This document shows positions 1-10,863 of a stretch of DNA of 64,000 bases, one piece after another. The stretch spans positions 81,841 to 145,840 of the forward strand of contig JAPLAA010000060.1 of assembly GCA_026393475.1 (NCBI GenBank), in the 5' to 3' direction. The DNA is from Actinomycetota bacterium. Lineage in GTDB: Bacteria; Actinomycetota; Acidimicrobiia; Acidimicrobiales; Ilumatobacteraceae. The notes under the pieces were generated by a model, which was given only the letters and a program-made list of their open reading frames with translations, was not told where the DNA came from and did no database searches. Made by a program: the position numbers and the translations under genes. The first letter of the stretch is position 1. Each line of letters opens with the position of its first letter.

Positions 1-36
1 CGACAGATCACCCGGGGGAGGAGGTGACCTGTCGCC
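1..36. terminator. Imperfect hairpin at the window edge
   Basis: CGACAGATCACC and GGTGACCTGTCG form a 12-bp stem with one mismatch around a purine-rich loop. It lies downstream of the PhoX-like gene and no T-run follows on either strand. It may be a factor-dependent terminator or belong to a neighbour outside the window. Confidence 0.3.
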
Positions 37-85
37 CGTCGCGTCGCCGCCACGAGCGTGCGTCAGTACGGACGCTCCCGGAGCG

Positions 86-2269
86 TCACTCCGAGGCCGG
101 CTGCTCCAGCTTCTCGGCCATCCGCTGCTGACGGAACGCCAGGAGACCGCCTGCAGCTGCGACCGCTGCGATCGCACCGACGGGGCTCGATGTTCCGAGC
201 GATGCCGACGACGCCGTCGCCGGTCGGCCTGCCGGGATGGACGTGCCGTTGACGCGCCGGATCGCGACGACCGCGTTCCGGCTGATCACGCTGCCGGGAA
301 CGACCGCCGAACTGACGGCGTTCCAGGTGCTCTGCGGGACGAGGTTGTTGCCGTCCTCCCCAGGGTGCTGCACGGCGCCGAACAGCGTCTTGTCGTCGGC
401 GGTGAAGTACGGGCCGGTCGCCTCGGCGCCCAGCGGCACGGAGGCGAGCGCCTTCAGGTGGCCGCGCTCGGGGCCGGCCGTCGGGACACCGTAGAAGGAG
501 TCGTTCTTCTGCAGACCGCCGCCACTGGGGAGACTGGGCATGCCGTCGGTCGAGATCCAGAGGTTGCCGCGGCTGTCGAACGCGACGTTGTCGGGGCGAG
601 CGATCGGGCTGACCTGGCTCTCGTCGAAGCCGGCGAAGTAGGTGCGGCCCGAGCTGTTCGCGGCCGCGGGCACCGTGGCCGCGTCGAGCGTGCCACCTGC
701 GTTCGGGTTGCCGCACAACATGAAGATCTCCCAGGCGAACGACAGACCGGTGTGGTCTCCCGATGCTTCGCGGATCTCGATGATGTGGCCGCCACGCGAG
801 GAATCGGGATCGGTCGCCGCGTTGCTGAGACGCGGGTTGGCGGCGTCTGCGGCCGAACGGCTCGTCCCGGTCATCGCGGCGTAGATGAAGCCGGTCTTGG
901 GGTTCACCTCGACGTCTTCGGGGCGGTCCATCTTCGTGCCGCCGAGGAGGCCGGCGGCGATACGCGTGCGGATGAGCACATCGGCCTGATCCTCGAACGT
1001 CGGGCTCACCAGCGGGCCGGTGCCGAACACGAGGGGCTTCCAGACCCCGGTGCCGTCGGGCAGGAAGGTCGCCACGTACAGGGTGCCACTGTCGAGCAGG
1101 TCGGCGTTGGCCGACGCGCGCCGCTGCACCTTCTTGTCGCTGACGAACTTGTAGATGCACTGCTGGGCCTGGTCGTCGCCCATGTAGACCACGTACTTGC
1201 CGTTCGTCGCCCTGGTGCCGGCGGCGGCCTCGTGCTTGAACCGGCCGAGCGCGGTGCGCTTCTTGGGGACCGAGGTGGGGTCGTACGGGTCGATCTCGAC
1301 GATCCAACCGAAGCGGAACGGCTCGTTCCACTCCTTCGTCATGTCGAAGCGATCGTCCACGAGCTCCCACCCGCGGCTGCTCGCGCCGGCGCCGATGCCG
1401 AAGACGCTCGCGTTGTCCTGGGCGTACTTCTTGAGCAGGTCGCCACCGGGGACGAGGAGTCCCCGGTTGGCGAAGTACTGGTCGAAGTTCTCCTCGGCGG
1501 TGAGGGCGGTGCCCCACGGCGTCGTGCCGCCACCGCAGTTGTTGAGCATTCCCTTGACGGCGGTGCCGGTGGGGTCGGCGTTGGTGCGGAGGTGCACGTT
1601 GCCGGCGACCGGGCCGGTGATCTGCATCGGCGTGGAGCCGGTGATGCGCCGGTTGTAGCGGCTGTTGGGCCGGTAGCGCCAGGAGTTCTTCTTCAGCACG
1701 ACCTTCACGACCGATGCGCCGTGCGCTTCGATCTCGATCAGCTTCTGCTCGGCGGTCGTGGCGGCGGCGCTGTTGAACCCGGCGTAGGTGACGCCGGGGA
1801 ACATCATGTTCGCGCTCGTGTACTCGTGGTTCACGAACATGAGCGCCTTGTCCTCGCCGTCGTCGCTCTCGTCGTCGCGGTAGGAGTCGTCGCCGCGCTT
1901 GCCGAGCGGGTAGATGCCGACCCAGTCGTTGTTGAACCCGAACTGCTGCGCCTGGGTTGCGGCGGTCTGGTTGTCGACGTTCAGCGCGGGGGCGCCGGGG
2001 ACGACGGGGTCGCCCCACGAGATGACGACGTCGTGCTTGAAGCCCACTGCGGTCGAGATCTGGTCGGCGGTGTTCAGCGGCAGCGCATCGAAGGTGAGCT
2101 CACCCGGCGCGTAGGGCGCGGCGGCCTGTGCGGTCCGAGCAGCCACGGCCGACCCGGCGGCGGTACCGCCCAGGACGACGAGCGTCTTCAACGCCCCTCG
2201 GCGACTCATCCGCTCGCGGACGACGTCTTCGAACTGGGACTGGTCGGCTTCGATGTGTGCGTCGGTCAT
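86..2269 (-). CDS. PhoX-like secreted protein (DUF839), Tat-exported
   Basis: A 727-aa protein of the PhoX/DUF839 family, whose best known members are secreted Ca/Fe-dependent alkaline phosphatases that release phosphate from organic esters. The N-terminus has a twin-arginine signal (MSRRGALKTLVVLGG, about residues 20-34) ending near AQAA, so export in folded form is expected. The family block RPEDVEVNPKTG lies in the middle, within a beta-propeller-like region. The C-terminus has a short hydrophobic segment followed by basic residues (FRQQR), suggesting a membrane anchor after export. The chosen ATG is preceded by GGGAGGG at normal spacing; an upstream in-frame ATG lacks this. A GACGCTCC/GGAGCGTC inverted repeat follows the stop. 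Family assignment is firm; phosphatase activity is inferred. Confidence 0.85.
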   Translation of the reverse strand: MTDAHIEADQSQFEDVVRERMSRRGALKTLVVLGGTAAGSAVAARTAQAAAPYAPGELTFDALPLNTADQISTAVGFKHDVVISWGDPVVPGAPALNVDNQTAATQAQQFGFNNDWVGIYPLGKRGDDSYRDDESDDGEDKALMFVNHEYTSANMMFPGVTYAGFNSAAATTAEQKLIEIEAHGASVVKVVLKKNSWRYRPNSRYNRRITGSTPMQITGPVAGNVHLRTNADPTGTAVKGMLNNCGGGTTPWGTALTAEENFDQYFANRGLLVPGGDLLKKYAQDNASVFGIGAGASSRGWELVDDRFDMTKEWNEPFRFGWIVEIDPYDPTSVPKKRTALGRFKHEAAAGTRATNGKYVVYMGDDQAQQCIYKFVSDKKVQRRASANADLLDSGTLYVATFLPDGTGVWKPLVFGTGPLVSPTFEDQADVLIRTRIAAGLLGGTKMDRPEDVEVNPKTGFIYAAMTGTSRSAADAANPRLSNAATDPDSSRGGHIIEIREASGDHTGLSFAWEIFMLCGNPNAGGTLDAATVPAAANSSGRTYFAGFDESQVSPIARPDNVAFDSRGNLWISTDGMPSLPSGGGLQKNDSFYGVPTAGPERGHLKALASVPLGAEATGPYFTADDKTLFGAVQHPGEDGNNLVPQSTWNAVSSAVVPGSVISRNAVVAIRRVNGTSIPAGRPATASSASLGTSSPVGAIAAVAAAGGLLAFRQQRMAEKLEQPASE

Positions 2270-2397
2270 GATGACCCTCCCGTGGTGGAGCGGTGGTGGT
2301 CTCCGGACCATAAGAGAGCTCCATTGAGCCACGATGGAGCACGTGCGACGGGGAGTTGAACGGGGGACGAACTGACGATTCCGTCTCCGTCAGCGCG

Positions 2398-2958
2398 TCA
2401 CCAGAGAAAGGTGAGGAGCGCGTGCCGCGAGCCGCGTCGGACCGGCGTCACTTCGTGCAGCAGGCTGCAGGAGAACACGATCGCGGCGCCCGGGCGCGGC
2501 CGGAACTCGTCGGTACCGAACTCGGGGAACCTGAGGTGTCCGCCCTCGAAGTCCTCGTCGAGGTTCACCGTCACGGCCAGTCGGCGGTGACGAGCGTCCG
2601 GTGCCTCGTTGTCACGATGTGCGGTGAACCATCCGGCACCCGCGTCGTACCGGACGATCTTGAACGCTTCGTGCGAACGGATGGGCTGCGCGAACGCCGT
2701 GGCCGCCGCCGGGAGCAGACGATCGACGAACGATCGCTGCACGCGAGCGGTCAGTTCCTGGTCGACGAGGAGATGGTCGAAGCGAGCCTTGACGTCGTCG
2801 TCGGGCACGAGGACCGCGTTGCCGTCGGGCCCCGGCCTGACCATGGGCGAGGCCACCCAGCCCTCCCGGTCGGCGTGCGCGAGCAGGTCGCGGACCAGTG
2901 ATCCGTCGAGCACGCCGTCGACGATCAGGAGCGGGACGGCCCCGTCACTGATGACCAT
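2398..2958 (-). CDS. 2-oxoglutarate/Fe(II) oxygenase, prolyl 4-hydroxylase type
   Basis: A 186-aa protein consisting almost entirely of a P4Hc-type double-stranded beta-helix. The iron facial triad is visible as HRD (in TAHRDNEAPDARHR) and a distal His in SLLHEVTPVRRG. The Arg of GSRHALLTFLW is in the position that binds 2-oxoglutarate. Known family members hydroxylate prolines or other protein side chains; the substrate here cannot be told. It starts 24 nt after the SCP2-type gene stops, on the same strand, so the two are probably cotranscribed. GAGGG precedes the ATG. No signal peptide is visible, so it is likely cytoplasmic. Confidence 0.8.
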   Translation of the reverse strand: MVISDGAVPLLIVDGVLDGSLVRDLLAHADREGWVASPMVRPGPDGNAVLVPDDDVKARFDHLLVDQELTARVQRSFVDRLLPAAATAFAQPIRSHEAFKIVRYDAGAGWFTAHRDNEAPDARHRRLAVTVNLDEDFEGGHLRFPEFGTDEFRPRPGAAIVFSCSLLHEVTPVRRGSRHALLTFLW

Positions 2959-2982
2959 CGTGCCGCCCTCGGTCGTCAGGGA

Positions 2983-3399
2983 TCAGGCGGTGATCTCTTT
3001 GATCTCCTGGGCGATGGTCTTCGCGATCTCGTCCTGGGGCATCGAGGTCTGCATCGCCATCATCTTCATCATGTCGCCCTGGACCTTGATCTTGCCGGCC
3101 ATGAACGCCTGCATCCCGGCCGCCTGGTCCTGCTCGACGAAGAGCTTGTACGCGGTGGCGTAGTCGGTGGTGACGGTGAGGTCGGCGGCCTCGAGTTCGC
3201 CGAGGTCCATGACGACCGCGCCCGACGAGGTGTCCATGAACGTCTTGATCACCTGGTCGCCGTTGACGGTCTCGGGCACCTCGGTGATCACCTGGTTCAT
3301 GCGGATGCTGGTGGTGACCTTGGTGGCCTGGTCGGCGTACTTCTCGCGGATCTCGCGGGCAGCCTCCATCCAGGCGGGCGACAGGAACTCGTGCGACAT
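2983..3399 (-). CDS. SCP2 sterol-binding-domain protein
   Basis: A 138-aa protein resembling the SCP2 sterol/lipid carrier fold. It has alternating hydrophobic strands (AVVMDLGELEAADLTVTTD), then the conserved stretch around FMAGKIKVQGDMMKMM, where SCP2 proteins carry the GKIKIxGD motif. Such proteins bind lipids or acyl-CoA in a hydrophobic tunnel. The ATG is chosen because CCCGGAGGTTCGC places a strong Shine-Dalgarno 5 nt before it; an ATG seven codons upstream has none. The downstream 2OG oxygenase is likely in the same transcript. The ligand is unknown. Confidence 0.8.
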   Translation of the reverse strand: MSHEFLSPAWMEAAREIREKYADQATKVTTSIRMNQVITEVPETVNGDQVIKTFMDTSSGAVVMDLGELEAADLTVTTDYATAYKLFVEQDQAAGMQAFMAGKIKVQGDMMKMMAMQTSMPQDEIAKTIAQEIKEITA

Positions 3400-3516
3400 G
3401 CGAACCTCCGGGAACGGCATCTGACCTGGCCGTCCACGGTGGCGGCCACGTGGATCGCAAGCTACCCGCCCGGAGCGGCCGCGGCGATGTCCTGACGTCG
3501 AGTCCGGGCCGCCCGA

Positions 3517-4668
3517 TCAGGCCGTGTCGTTCCCGAGCCGGTGGTGGAGGTATGCCACCCGCACGGCGAGGGCCTGGCGGATCTGTGGCCCCACGTCCTC
3601 GGCGAACTCGTCGCGGTAGGTGCTGTCGGTGGACAGCACGACGGTGAAGTACATGCCCGTGAAGGCGCCGAGGAAGCCGGCGACGCGCAGCAGCGGTTCG
3701 GTGATCACCAGGGTGTGGCTGCCGACGCCGAGGCTCGCGAACACGTGCACCTGATCGAGCCCGGTCCAGGCCTCCGTCGTCTCCACGGGGATGGCCAGGA
3801 ACCCGAACAGCGCGAAGAACAGCGTGAGCAGGAGCGCGACGAACGTGATCTGCAGCGACTGGCTGAACACCGTGACGAGGGCGGCGTTGACCTTCTGCCG
3901 CCGCGACAGCGCGAACGGCGGCGGTGCACCGGCCTCGGGGAGCACGACGATCTCCGCCGGCGTGCCCGCGGCCGCGGTGCGGACCGCGTCCCAGCTGTCG
4001 AAGGTGGCGAGGCCGCGCATGATGCCGGGCACCCGCGACAGCACGAAGACCGCGCCGAGCACGAAGAAGATCGACAGCGTGGCGACGTAGGGCAGTCCGG
4101 TCAGGGTGCCCGCCACCTGCCACACCTCGGCGTTGATGAACAGGAACGTCGTGAACAGCAGCAGCAACGGCAGAGCGCGGACCACCAGGCTCGCGAGCGT
4201 CGAGAGCTGTGCCGCGCTGCGTCGGATCGCCCAGGCGAGCAGCGCCAAGACCGCGTAGCTGGTGGCGAGGAAGATGACACCGAGGATCGCGGCGCCCTCG
4301 ATCAGTGTCTGGAAGGCGTCGCCGGCCTGGCCGAACACCAGCGACGGGATGGTGGGCCCGATGAGGAACAGCGCCAGCTCGGGCGTGCCGACGACCTCGG
4401 GGACGACGAACGGACGTCGATGGCGGGCCATGTTGATGACGGCCCAGCCGGCGATCAGCACCGCGACGACCCCGACGGCCGTGGCCACGTTGCGCTGCCA
4501 GCTCCAGTCGCGCAGGTTCAACGCATTCAGTCCGCCTGCCACGTACGCGATGCCGAGCATCGGCAGGCTGCGGTTCCAGATGTCGGTCGTGGGGGCGTAG
4601 TCGTCGATGAAGTGCGGGACGCCGCGACGGATGAACCATCGCTCGATCTCGGTGTTGCGCGCGCCCAC
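3517..4668 (-). CDS. Polytopic membrane protein of unknown function
   Basis: About 383 aa with roughly seven to eight hydrophobic segments, for example VATAVGVVAVLIAGWAVI, ILGVIFLATSYAVLALLAWAI, ALPLLLLFTTFLFIN, LSIFFVLGAVFVL and ITFVALLLTLFFALFGFLAI. A soluble loop lies between the middle and last segments. I do not recognise a named family. The start is uncertain. A GTG giving VGARNTEIERWF is preferred because the reading frame upstream is proline-rich and would run into the serA promoter region; no clear ribosome site decides it. It is divergent from serA. Confidence 0.65.
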   Translation of the reverse strand: MGARNTEIERWFIRRGVPHFIDDYAPTTDIWNRSLPMLGIAYVAGGLNALNLRDWSWQRNVATAVGVVAVLIAGWAVINMARHRRPFVVPEVVGTPELALFLIGPTIPSLVFGQAGDAFQTLIEGAAILGVIFLATSYAVLALLAWAIRRSAAQLSTLASLVVRALPLLLLFTTFLFINAEVWQVAGTLTGLPYVATLSIFFVLGAVFVLSRVPGIMRGLATFDSWDAVRTAAAGTPAEIVVLPEAGAPPPFALSRRQKVNAALVTVFSQSLQITFVALLLTLFFALFGFLAIPVETTEAWTGLDQVHVFASLGVGSHTLVITEPLLRVAGFLGAFTGMYFTVVLSTDSTYRDEFAEDVGPQIRQALAVRVAYLHHRLGNDTA

Positions 4669-4781
4669 GTGGGGGAGCCTAGGTGGGGCGACCAGCGGTG
4701 CGAGGTGTGTCACACCCGGCAGCTGAACGAATTGTTCATCGCGGTTCCGATGCCCGGATCGAGCGGGTAACGATGGACGCG

Positions 4782-6341
4782 ATGGCACGCATCCTCGTCA
4801 CCGAAGAGATCGCCGAGGGCGGTCTCGATCGACTCCGCGCCGCAGGCCACGAGGTGGACGTCCAGCTCGACCTGTCGCAGCTGCTCACCCACATCGTGGG
4901 CGCGCACGCACTGATCATCCGCTCCGCCACCCAGGTCACCCCCGAGGTGCTCGAGGCCGGCAGCGACCTGATGGTCGTCGGCCGGGCCGGCATCGGCCTC
5001 GACAACGTCGACGTCGACGCCGCCACCCGCCGCGGCGTGATGGTCGTCAACGCACCGCAGAGCAACATCATCTCCGCCGCCGAGCACACCATGGCGCTCC
5101 TGCTCTCGCAGGCCCGCAACGTGCCGCAGGCCCACGCCGCGCTCACCCAGGGCCGCTGGGAGCGCAGCCGGTGGGAGGGTGTCGAGCTCGCCGACAAGGT
5201 GCTCGGCATCGTCGGCCTCGGTCGCATCGGCAAGCTCGTCGCCGACCGGGCCAAGGCCTTCGGCATGCGGCTCGTGGCCTACGACCCCTTCGTGTCCGCC
5301 GATCGCGCCCGCCAGATGGGCGTCGAGCTGCTCGGTCTCGACCAGCTGATCACCGAGGCCGACTTCGTCACGATCCACCTGCCGAAGAACAAGGAGACCA
5401 CGGGTCTCATCAACCGCGACCTGCTGATGAAGGCCAAGCCGAGCCTGCGTGTGATCAACGTGGCCCGCGGTGGCATCGTCGTCGAGCAGGACCTGGCCGA
5501 CGCGATCCGCGAAGGCATCATCGCCGGTGCCGCGCTCGACGTGTTCGCCGCCGAGCCCACCACGTCGTCGCCGCTGTTCGAACTCGACAGCGTCGTGGTC
5601 ACCCCGCACCTCGGTGCCTCCACCCGTGAGGCGCAGGACAAGGCCGGCGACACGATCGCCGACATGGTGCAGTTGGCGCTCGCCGGCGAGTTCGTCCCGT
5701 TCGCCGTCAACGTCAATGCTGCCGAGGCCAACGAGACGCTGAAGCCCTACCTGCCCCTCGCCGAGCGGCTCGGTCGCCTGTTCGCCTCGCTGTCGGGTCA
5801 ATCGCCCGCCACCATCGAGGTGTGCTGCGACGGCGACATCGCCGGCTACGACACGCGCATCGTCACGCTCGCCGCGCTGAAGGGCTTCTTCGGTCTGTTC
5901 AGCGACGAGGCGGTCACGTACGTGAACGCCCCGCAGCTCGCGAAGGACAAGGGCCTCGAGGTGCGCGAGACGAACTGCGCCACCGCGGCCGACTTCGTCA
6001 ACCTGATCACCATCCACGGTGGGGGCCACTCGATCTCCGGTGCGATCGTCGGCAAGCGCGGCGACCAGCGCATCGTCGCGATCGACGAGCACAGCTTCGA
6101 CGTGCCGCCCGCCGCCAACATGCTGATGGTCAAGAACGACGACCGGCCCGGTGTGATCGGTCTCGTCGGCACGATGCTCGGCGACGCCGGCATCAACATC
6201 GCCGACATGGACGTCGGCCGGGCAGTCGAGCCGGGCACCGCGGTCATGTTGATCGCCCCCACCGCCAGCGTGCCGACCGAGGTCGTCGAGTCGTTGCGTC
6301 AGGCGCCCGGCATCATCTCGGTGAACACGCTCGTCGGCTGA
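4782..6341 (+). CDS. serA: D-3-phosphoglycerate dehydrogenase
   Basis: A 519-aa enzyme oxidising 3-phosphoglycerate to 3-phosphohydroxypyruvate, the first step of serine synthesis. The NAD-binding loop GIVGLGRIGK is near residues 142-151. The catalytic Arg is in NVARGGIV, the Glu in the DVFAAEP region and the His in VTPHLGAST. An intervening ASB domain and a C-terminal ACT domain (NDDRPGVIGLVGTML) follow, as in the long actinobacterial form that is feedback-regulated by serine. An ATG three codons upstream is possible. I prefer this one because the protein then begins MARILVTEEI and a TAACGA-like -10 element sits 8 nt before it, consistent with a leaderless mRNA. A TGACCC/GGGTCA hairpin covers the stop. 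Confidence 0.95.
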   Translation: MARILVTEEIAEGGLDRLRAAGHEVDVQLDLSQLLTHIVGAHALIIRSATQVTPEVLEAGSDLMVVGRAGIGLDNVDVDAATRRGVMVVNAPQSNIISAAEHTMALLLSQARNVPQAHAALTQGRWERSRWEGVELADKVLGIVGLGRIGKLVADRAKAFGMRLVAYDPFVSADRARQMGVELLGLDQLITEADFVTIHLPKNKETTGLINRDLLMKAKPSLRVINVARGGIVVEQDLADAIREGIIAGAALDVFAAEPTTSSPLFELDSVVVTPHLGASTREAQDKAGDTIADMVQLALAGEFVPFAVNVNAAEANETLKPYLPLAERLGRLFASLSGQSPATIEVCCDGDIAGYDTRIVTLAALKGFFGLFSDEAVTYVNAPQLAKDKGLEVRETNCATAADFVNLITIHGGGHSISGAIVGKRGDQRIVAIDEHSFDVPPAANMLMVKNDDRPGVIGLVGTMLGDAGINIADMDVGRAVEPGTAVMLIAPTASVPTEVVESLRQAPGIISVNTLVG

Positions 6342-6383
6342 CCCTCACGGGTCAACGGTCCCGCACGAAGTGCGGATCGGTGG

Positions 6384-7202
6384 TCAGCGAGCGCCGGCGG
6401 CGCGGATCTGGTCGCGGGTGGCGATCGCAGCGGCACGCGCCGCCTCGGCGTAGTCGTCGCCGCTCGATGCGTACAGGATCGCCCGCGACGAGTTGATCAC
6501 CATGCCGAAGCCCTGGCTGTCGGCTCCGGCTGCCACCGTCGCGTCGACATCGCCGCCCTGGGCGCCGATCCCGGGCACCAGCAGCGGCATGTCGCCGACG
6601 ACGGCCCGCACCTCGCGCAGTTCGTCCGGATAGGTGGCACCCACGACGAGCCCGCAGTCGCCGATCTGCGACCACTCGGTCGCGACCCGGCGGGCGACGT
6701 GGAGGTACAGCGGTTCCCCGCCGACGTCGAGCATCTGGAAGTCGCCCGAGCCGGGGTTCGACGTGCGGCACAGGACGAACACCCCGTGGCCGGTGTGGCG
6801 GAGGAACGGCTCGACGGAGTCGGTGCCGAGATACGGGTTCACGGTCACGGCGTGCGCGCCGTAGCGGTGGAACGCCTCGCGCGCGTACTGCTCGGCCGTG
6901 GGCCCGATGTCGCCGCGCTTGGCGTCGAGCACGAGCACGACGTGTGGATGGCGTTCGCGGATGTGGTGGCAGATCCGCTCGAGCTGCGCCTCGGCCCGGT
7001 GGGCGTGGAAGTAGGCGATCTGCGGCTTGAACGCGCAGACGACGTCGGCCGTCGCGTCGACGATGTCGATGCAGAACCGTTCGATCGCGTTCGGGTTGCC
7101 GTCGAGCGGGGAGGGCAGTCGAGCGGTGTCGGGGTCGAGGCCGACGCACAGCATCGAGTCGCTGCGATGCCAGGCGGTGCGGAGAAGGTCGTGCAGGCCC
7201 AT
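6384..7202 (-). CDS. pyrF: Orotidine 5'-phosphate decarboxylase (type 2)
   Basis: A 272-aa enzyme converting OMP to UMP, the last step of pyrimidine synthesis. The active-site block DAKRGDIG (residues 93-100) contains the catalytic Asp-Lys-Asp triad. Length and sequence fit the type 2 PyrF of actinobacteria and Myxococcus rather than the about 230-aa E. coli type. [10 protein letters not shown] and PGIGAQGGD provide further conserved contacts. It is convergent with serA. TAGTGT ends 10 nt before the ATG and no Shine-Dalgarno is seen, suggesting a nearly leaderless transcript. Confidence 0.93.
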   Translation of the reverse strand: MGLHDLLRTAWHRSDSMLCVGLDPDTARLPSPLDGNPNAIERFCIDIVDATADVVCAFKPQIAYFHAHRAEAQLERICHHIRERHPHVVLVLDAKRGDIGPTAEQYAREAFHRYGAHAVTVNPYLGTDSVEPFLRHTGHGVFVLCRTSNPGSGDFQMLDVGGEPLYLHVARRVATEWSQIGDCGLVVGATYPDELREVRAVVGDMPLLVPGIGAQGGDVDATVAAGADSQGFGMVINSSRAILYASSGDDYAEAARAAAIATRDQIRAAGAR

Positions 7203-7274
7203 GTCGGGTTGGACACTACTCAGCCGCCGTCGGCGGGCTTCCTTCCGATCAGACGCCGAATCGGCGATCCCGCT

Positions 7275-7943
7275 TCATTGGCAGTTCCAGACGCCGTTGT
7301 CCTCGAGTTGCGGCTGGACGCACCCGGGAGGCATCGGTGGGATCGGCTTGTTCGCCGGCCAGTCGGCCGGGACGCCCTCGGGCCGTGCGGCGGCGGTGGT
7401 CACCGGCGCCGTGGTGGCCGTCGTGGCCGTGGGTGCCGCCGTGGTTGCCGCCGTGGTTGCCGGGGCGGCGGTCGTCACGGGCGGCTGTGTGCCGCTGGTG
7501 GGCGACGGTGACGGGGCGGGCGAGGTGGCGGGCGAGGTGGCGGGCGCAGCCGCCGGAGTGGTGACGCCCGTCGGTGCGCCGGTGGGTGCCGCTGGTGGGG
7601 TCGGCGTGTTCGCGCCGGAGCCCCTGCTGCCCTGGCCCGATGTGGCCGAGACGGGTGCGGCCGCCGGCGCCGTCGCCCCGGTGGGTGCCGCCGGCGTCGC
7701 GGCGATGGGCACGGCAGGATTGAGCGCGGTCGGCAGCGGTGCGGCACCGGGCAGAGCGGCATCACCGACGGCGGGGTCGGTGCCCGGTGATGCGTCGGGC
7801 GAAACGGCCAGGGTGGTGTCGAGCAGAGGCACCCCGGCGGAGGGGTCGTCGGCGGGCTCGTAGACGATGGCGAACGACATCGCCGCCACCGCGGCGGTAC
7901 CCGCCACGCTCAACGCCGTCACGAACGTGACGCGTCGGTTCAT
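7275..7943 (-). CDS. Pro/Ala/Thr-rich membrane-anchored or secreted protein, unknown
   Basis: 222 aa. MNRRVTF is followed by a hydrophobic segment (about residues 8-27) that could be a signal peptide or an N-terminal anchor. A low-complexity region of about 140 residues rich in Ala, Pro and Thr follows, with repeats such as PATSPATSPAPSPSP and TTAAPATTAATTAAPTATT. A short unique tail (PPMPPGCVQPQLEDNGVWNCQ) holds the only two cysteines, which could form a disulfide. It looks like a cell-wall-spanning stalk with a small C-terminal knob. GGAGG sits 7 nt before the chosen ATG. No family is recognised. Confidence 0.7.
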   Translation of the reverse strand: MNRRVTFVTALSVAGTAAVAAMSFAIVYEPADDPSAGVPLLDTTLAVSPDASPGTDPAVGDAALPGAAPLPTALNPAVPIAATPAAPTGATAPAAAPVSATSGQGSRGSGANTPTPPAAPTGAPTGVTTPAAAPATSPATSPAPSPSPTSGTQPPVTTAAPATTAATTAAPTATTATTAPVTTAAARPEGVPADWPANKPIPPMPPGCVQPQLEDNGVWNCQ

Positions 7944-8054
7944 ACTCAGACCTCCGACCCTCGATGCCACCCTGCGTCCGCCCGCCGCACCTGCCCGGGT
8001 CACCGTGCACGTGCGGTTGCGAGACTATCGGGTGCTCAGCCCCCGGAGATGAGT

Positions 8055-8076
8055 GGTCTTGAGACGGTCTGAAGAC
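8055..8076. promoter_or_regulatory. GGTCTTGAGAC-type inverted motif
   Basis: GGTCTTGAGAC followed by GGTCTGAAGAC. A closely similar double motif lies at 15713-15736, just upstream of another gene of unknown function. Here it is about 110 nt upstream of the Pro-rich protein start and beyond the ferredoxin stop. A shared operator is possible but not shown. Confidence 0.3.
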
Positions 8077-8112
8077 TCCGACCACGACCCGTGGCCGGAG
8101 GAGCCTCGGAGG

Positions 8113-8304
8113 TCAGCCCTCGACGGTGATCGCTGCGGTGGGGCACATGTCGGCGGCCTGCTGCACCTTGTCGCGCAGTTCCTCGCCGGGCTCCTCCTGG
8201 AGCACGTACAGGTAGCCGTCGCTGCGCACCTCGAACACCTCGGGGGCCACCTGCATGCATGCCCCGGTGGACGCACACACATCGAAATCGACGGACACCT
8301 TCAT
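8113..8304 (-). CDS. [3Fe-4S] ferredoxin
   Basis: A 63-aa ferredoxin. Cys10, Cys16 and Cys54 (in DMCPTAAITVEG) are arranged as CxxxxxC...CP, the pattern of actinobacterial single-cluster [3Fe-4S] ferredoxins that carry electrons to cytochrome P450s and other oxygenases. No partner P450 or reductase gene is visible nearby. The ATG giving MKVSVDFDVC is chosen because AAGGGGAACAAC places a ribosome site just before it; a 19-codon upstream extension in frame is less likely. Confidence 0.9.
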   Translation of the reverse strand: MKVSVDFDVCASTGACMQVAPEVFEVRSDGYLYVLQEEPGEELRDKVQQAADMCPTAAITVEG

Positions 8305-8344
8305 GTTGTTCCCCTTCGTCGCTCCCGACCCGACGTCGACGACG

Positions 8345-8743
8345 TCAGGCCTTGGCCGCACGATAGCCGTCGGCCGCCGCGGACTCGGCGTCGACGTAGC
8401 AGCGTTCGGCCTTGGTGCGGTCGTAGAAGCGGCCGCCGGGCACGTGGTAGATGCCGGAGTTGTCGTTCGCCTTCACCGGATGGTCGAGCGGGCAGTCGCC
8501 CTCGACCGGCGCGACCCAGGCCGACCCGCCGGTCTCGACCATCTCCTGCGCCGGTGCCAGCGGTTCGTCGGACACCTGCGGCACGATGACCGGCCGGGGG
8601 CCGGGAGCGGGCGGATCGAACGGCGGCCACGCCGGGGAACTCGTGGGTGCGGGGACGGAGCGTGTGGACCACCAGCGTGCGGTCACCGCCGTCACGGCGG
8701 TCAGCACTGCCAGCCACACCAGTCGCCTCGCCCATCGCCGCAT
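8345..8743 (-). CDS. Secreted 'sunset'-type small domain protein
   Basis: 132 aa with an N-terminal membrane segment (LVWLAVLTAVTAVTARWW), a proline-rich spacer and a C-terminal domain of about 50 residues. That domain has the pattern CPLDHPVKAN...SGIYHVPGG..Y..TKAERCY...AAADGYRAAK, which I recognise from small actinobacterial 'sunset' domain proteins. The two Cys and two His could bind metal or form a disulfide. Function is unknown. TAGGAT ends 6 nt before the ATG, so a leaderless transcript starting on the A of the start codon is likely. Confidence 0.75.
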   Translation of the reverse strand: MRRWARRLVWLAVLTAVTAVTARWWSTRSVPAPTSSPAWPPFDPPAPGPRPVIVPQVSDEPLAPAQEMVETGGSAWVAPVEGDCPLDHPVKANDNSGIYHVPGGRFYDRTKAERCYVDAESAAADGYRAAKA

Positions 8744-8785
8744 GACGCGATCCTAGTTCCGCAGGCCGCGACGGCCGGTCGTTCC

Positions 8786-8822
8786 GTGAGCCGCGCCCGC
8801 AGCCGGTGCGGGCGCGGCTCAC
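8786..8822 (-). terminator. Strong hairpin downstream of leuA
   Basis: A perfect 16-bp inverted repeat with a 5-nt loop (GCCGG) begins 10 nt after the leuA stop. No T-run follows, which is common for actinobacterial hairpin terminators. It separates leuA from the next gene on the same strand. Confidence 0.7.
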
Positions 8823-8831
8823 CGAAGCGAA

Positions 8832-10769
<1,938 letters not shown>

Positions 10770-10798
10770 TCAGGTTCGCCGCAGGCCCCGCCCGTCGG

Positions 10799-10818
10799 CG
10801 ATTTCCCGCGGGAAATCG
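10799..10818. repeat. Perfect 20-bp palindrome, left repeat of a pair
   Basis: CGATTTCCCGCGGGAAATCG is a perfect palindrome. Eighteen nucleotides (GCGATTTCCCGCGGGAAA) recur identically in the same orientation at 12017-12034, so the pair brackets the DUF222-HNH gene. Confidence 0.85.
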
Positions 10819-10863
10819 GTCGAGCGTCGGGGGATCGGTGTCGCACCCCTTGGTCATGATCGG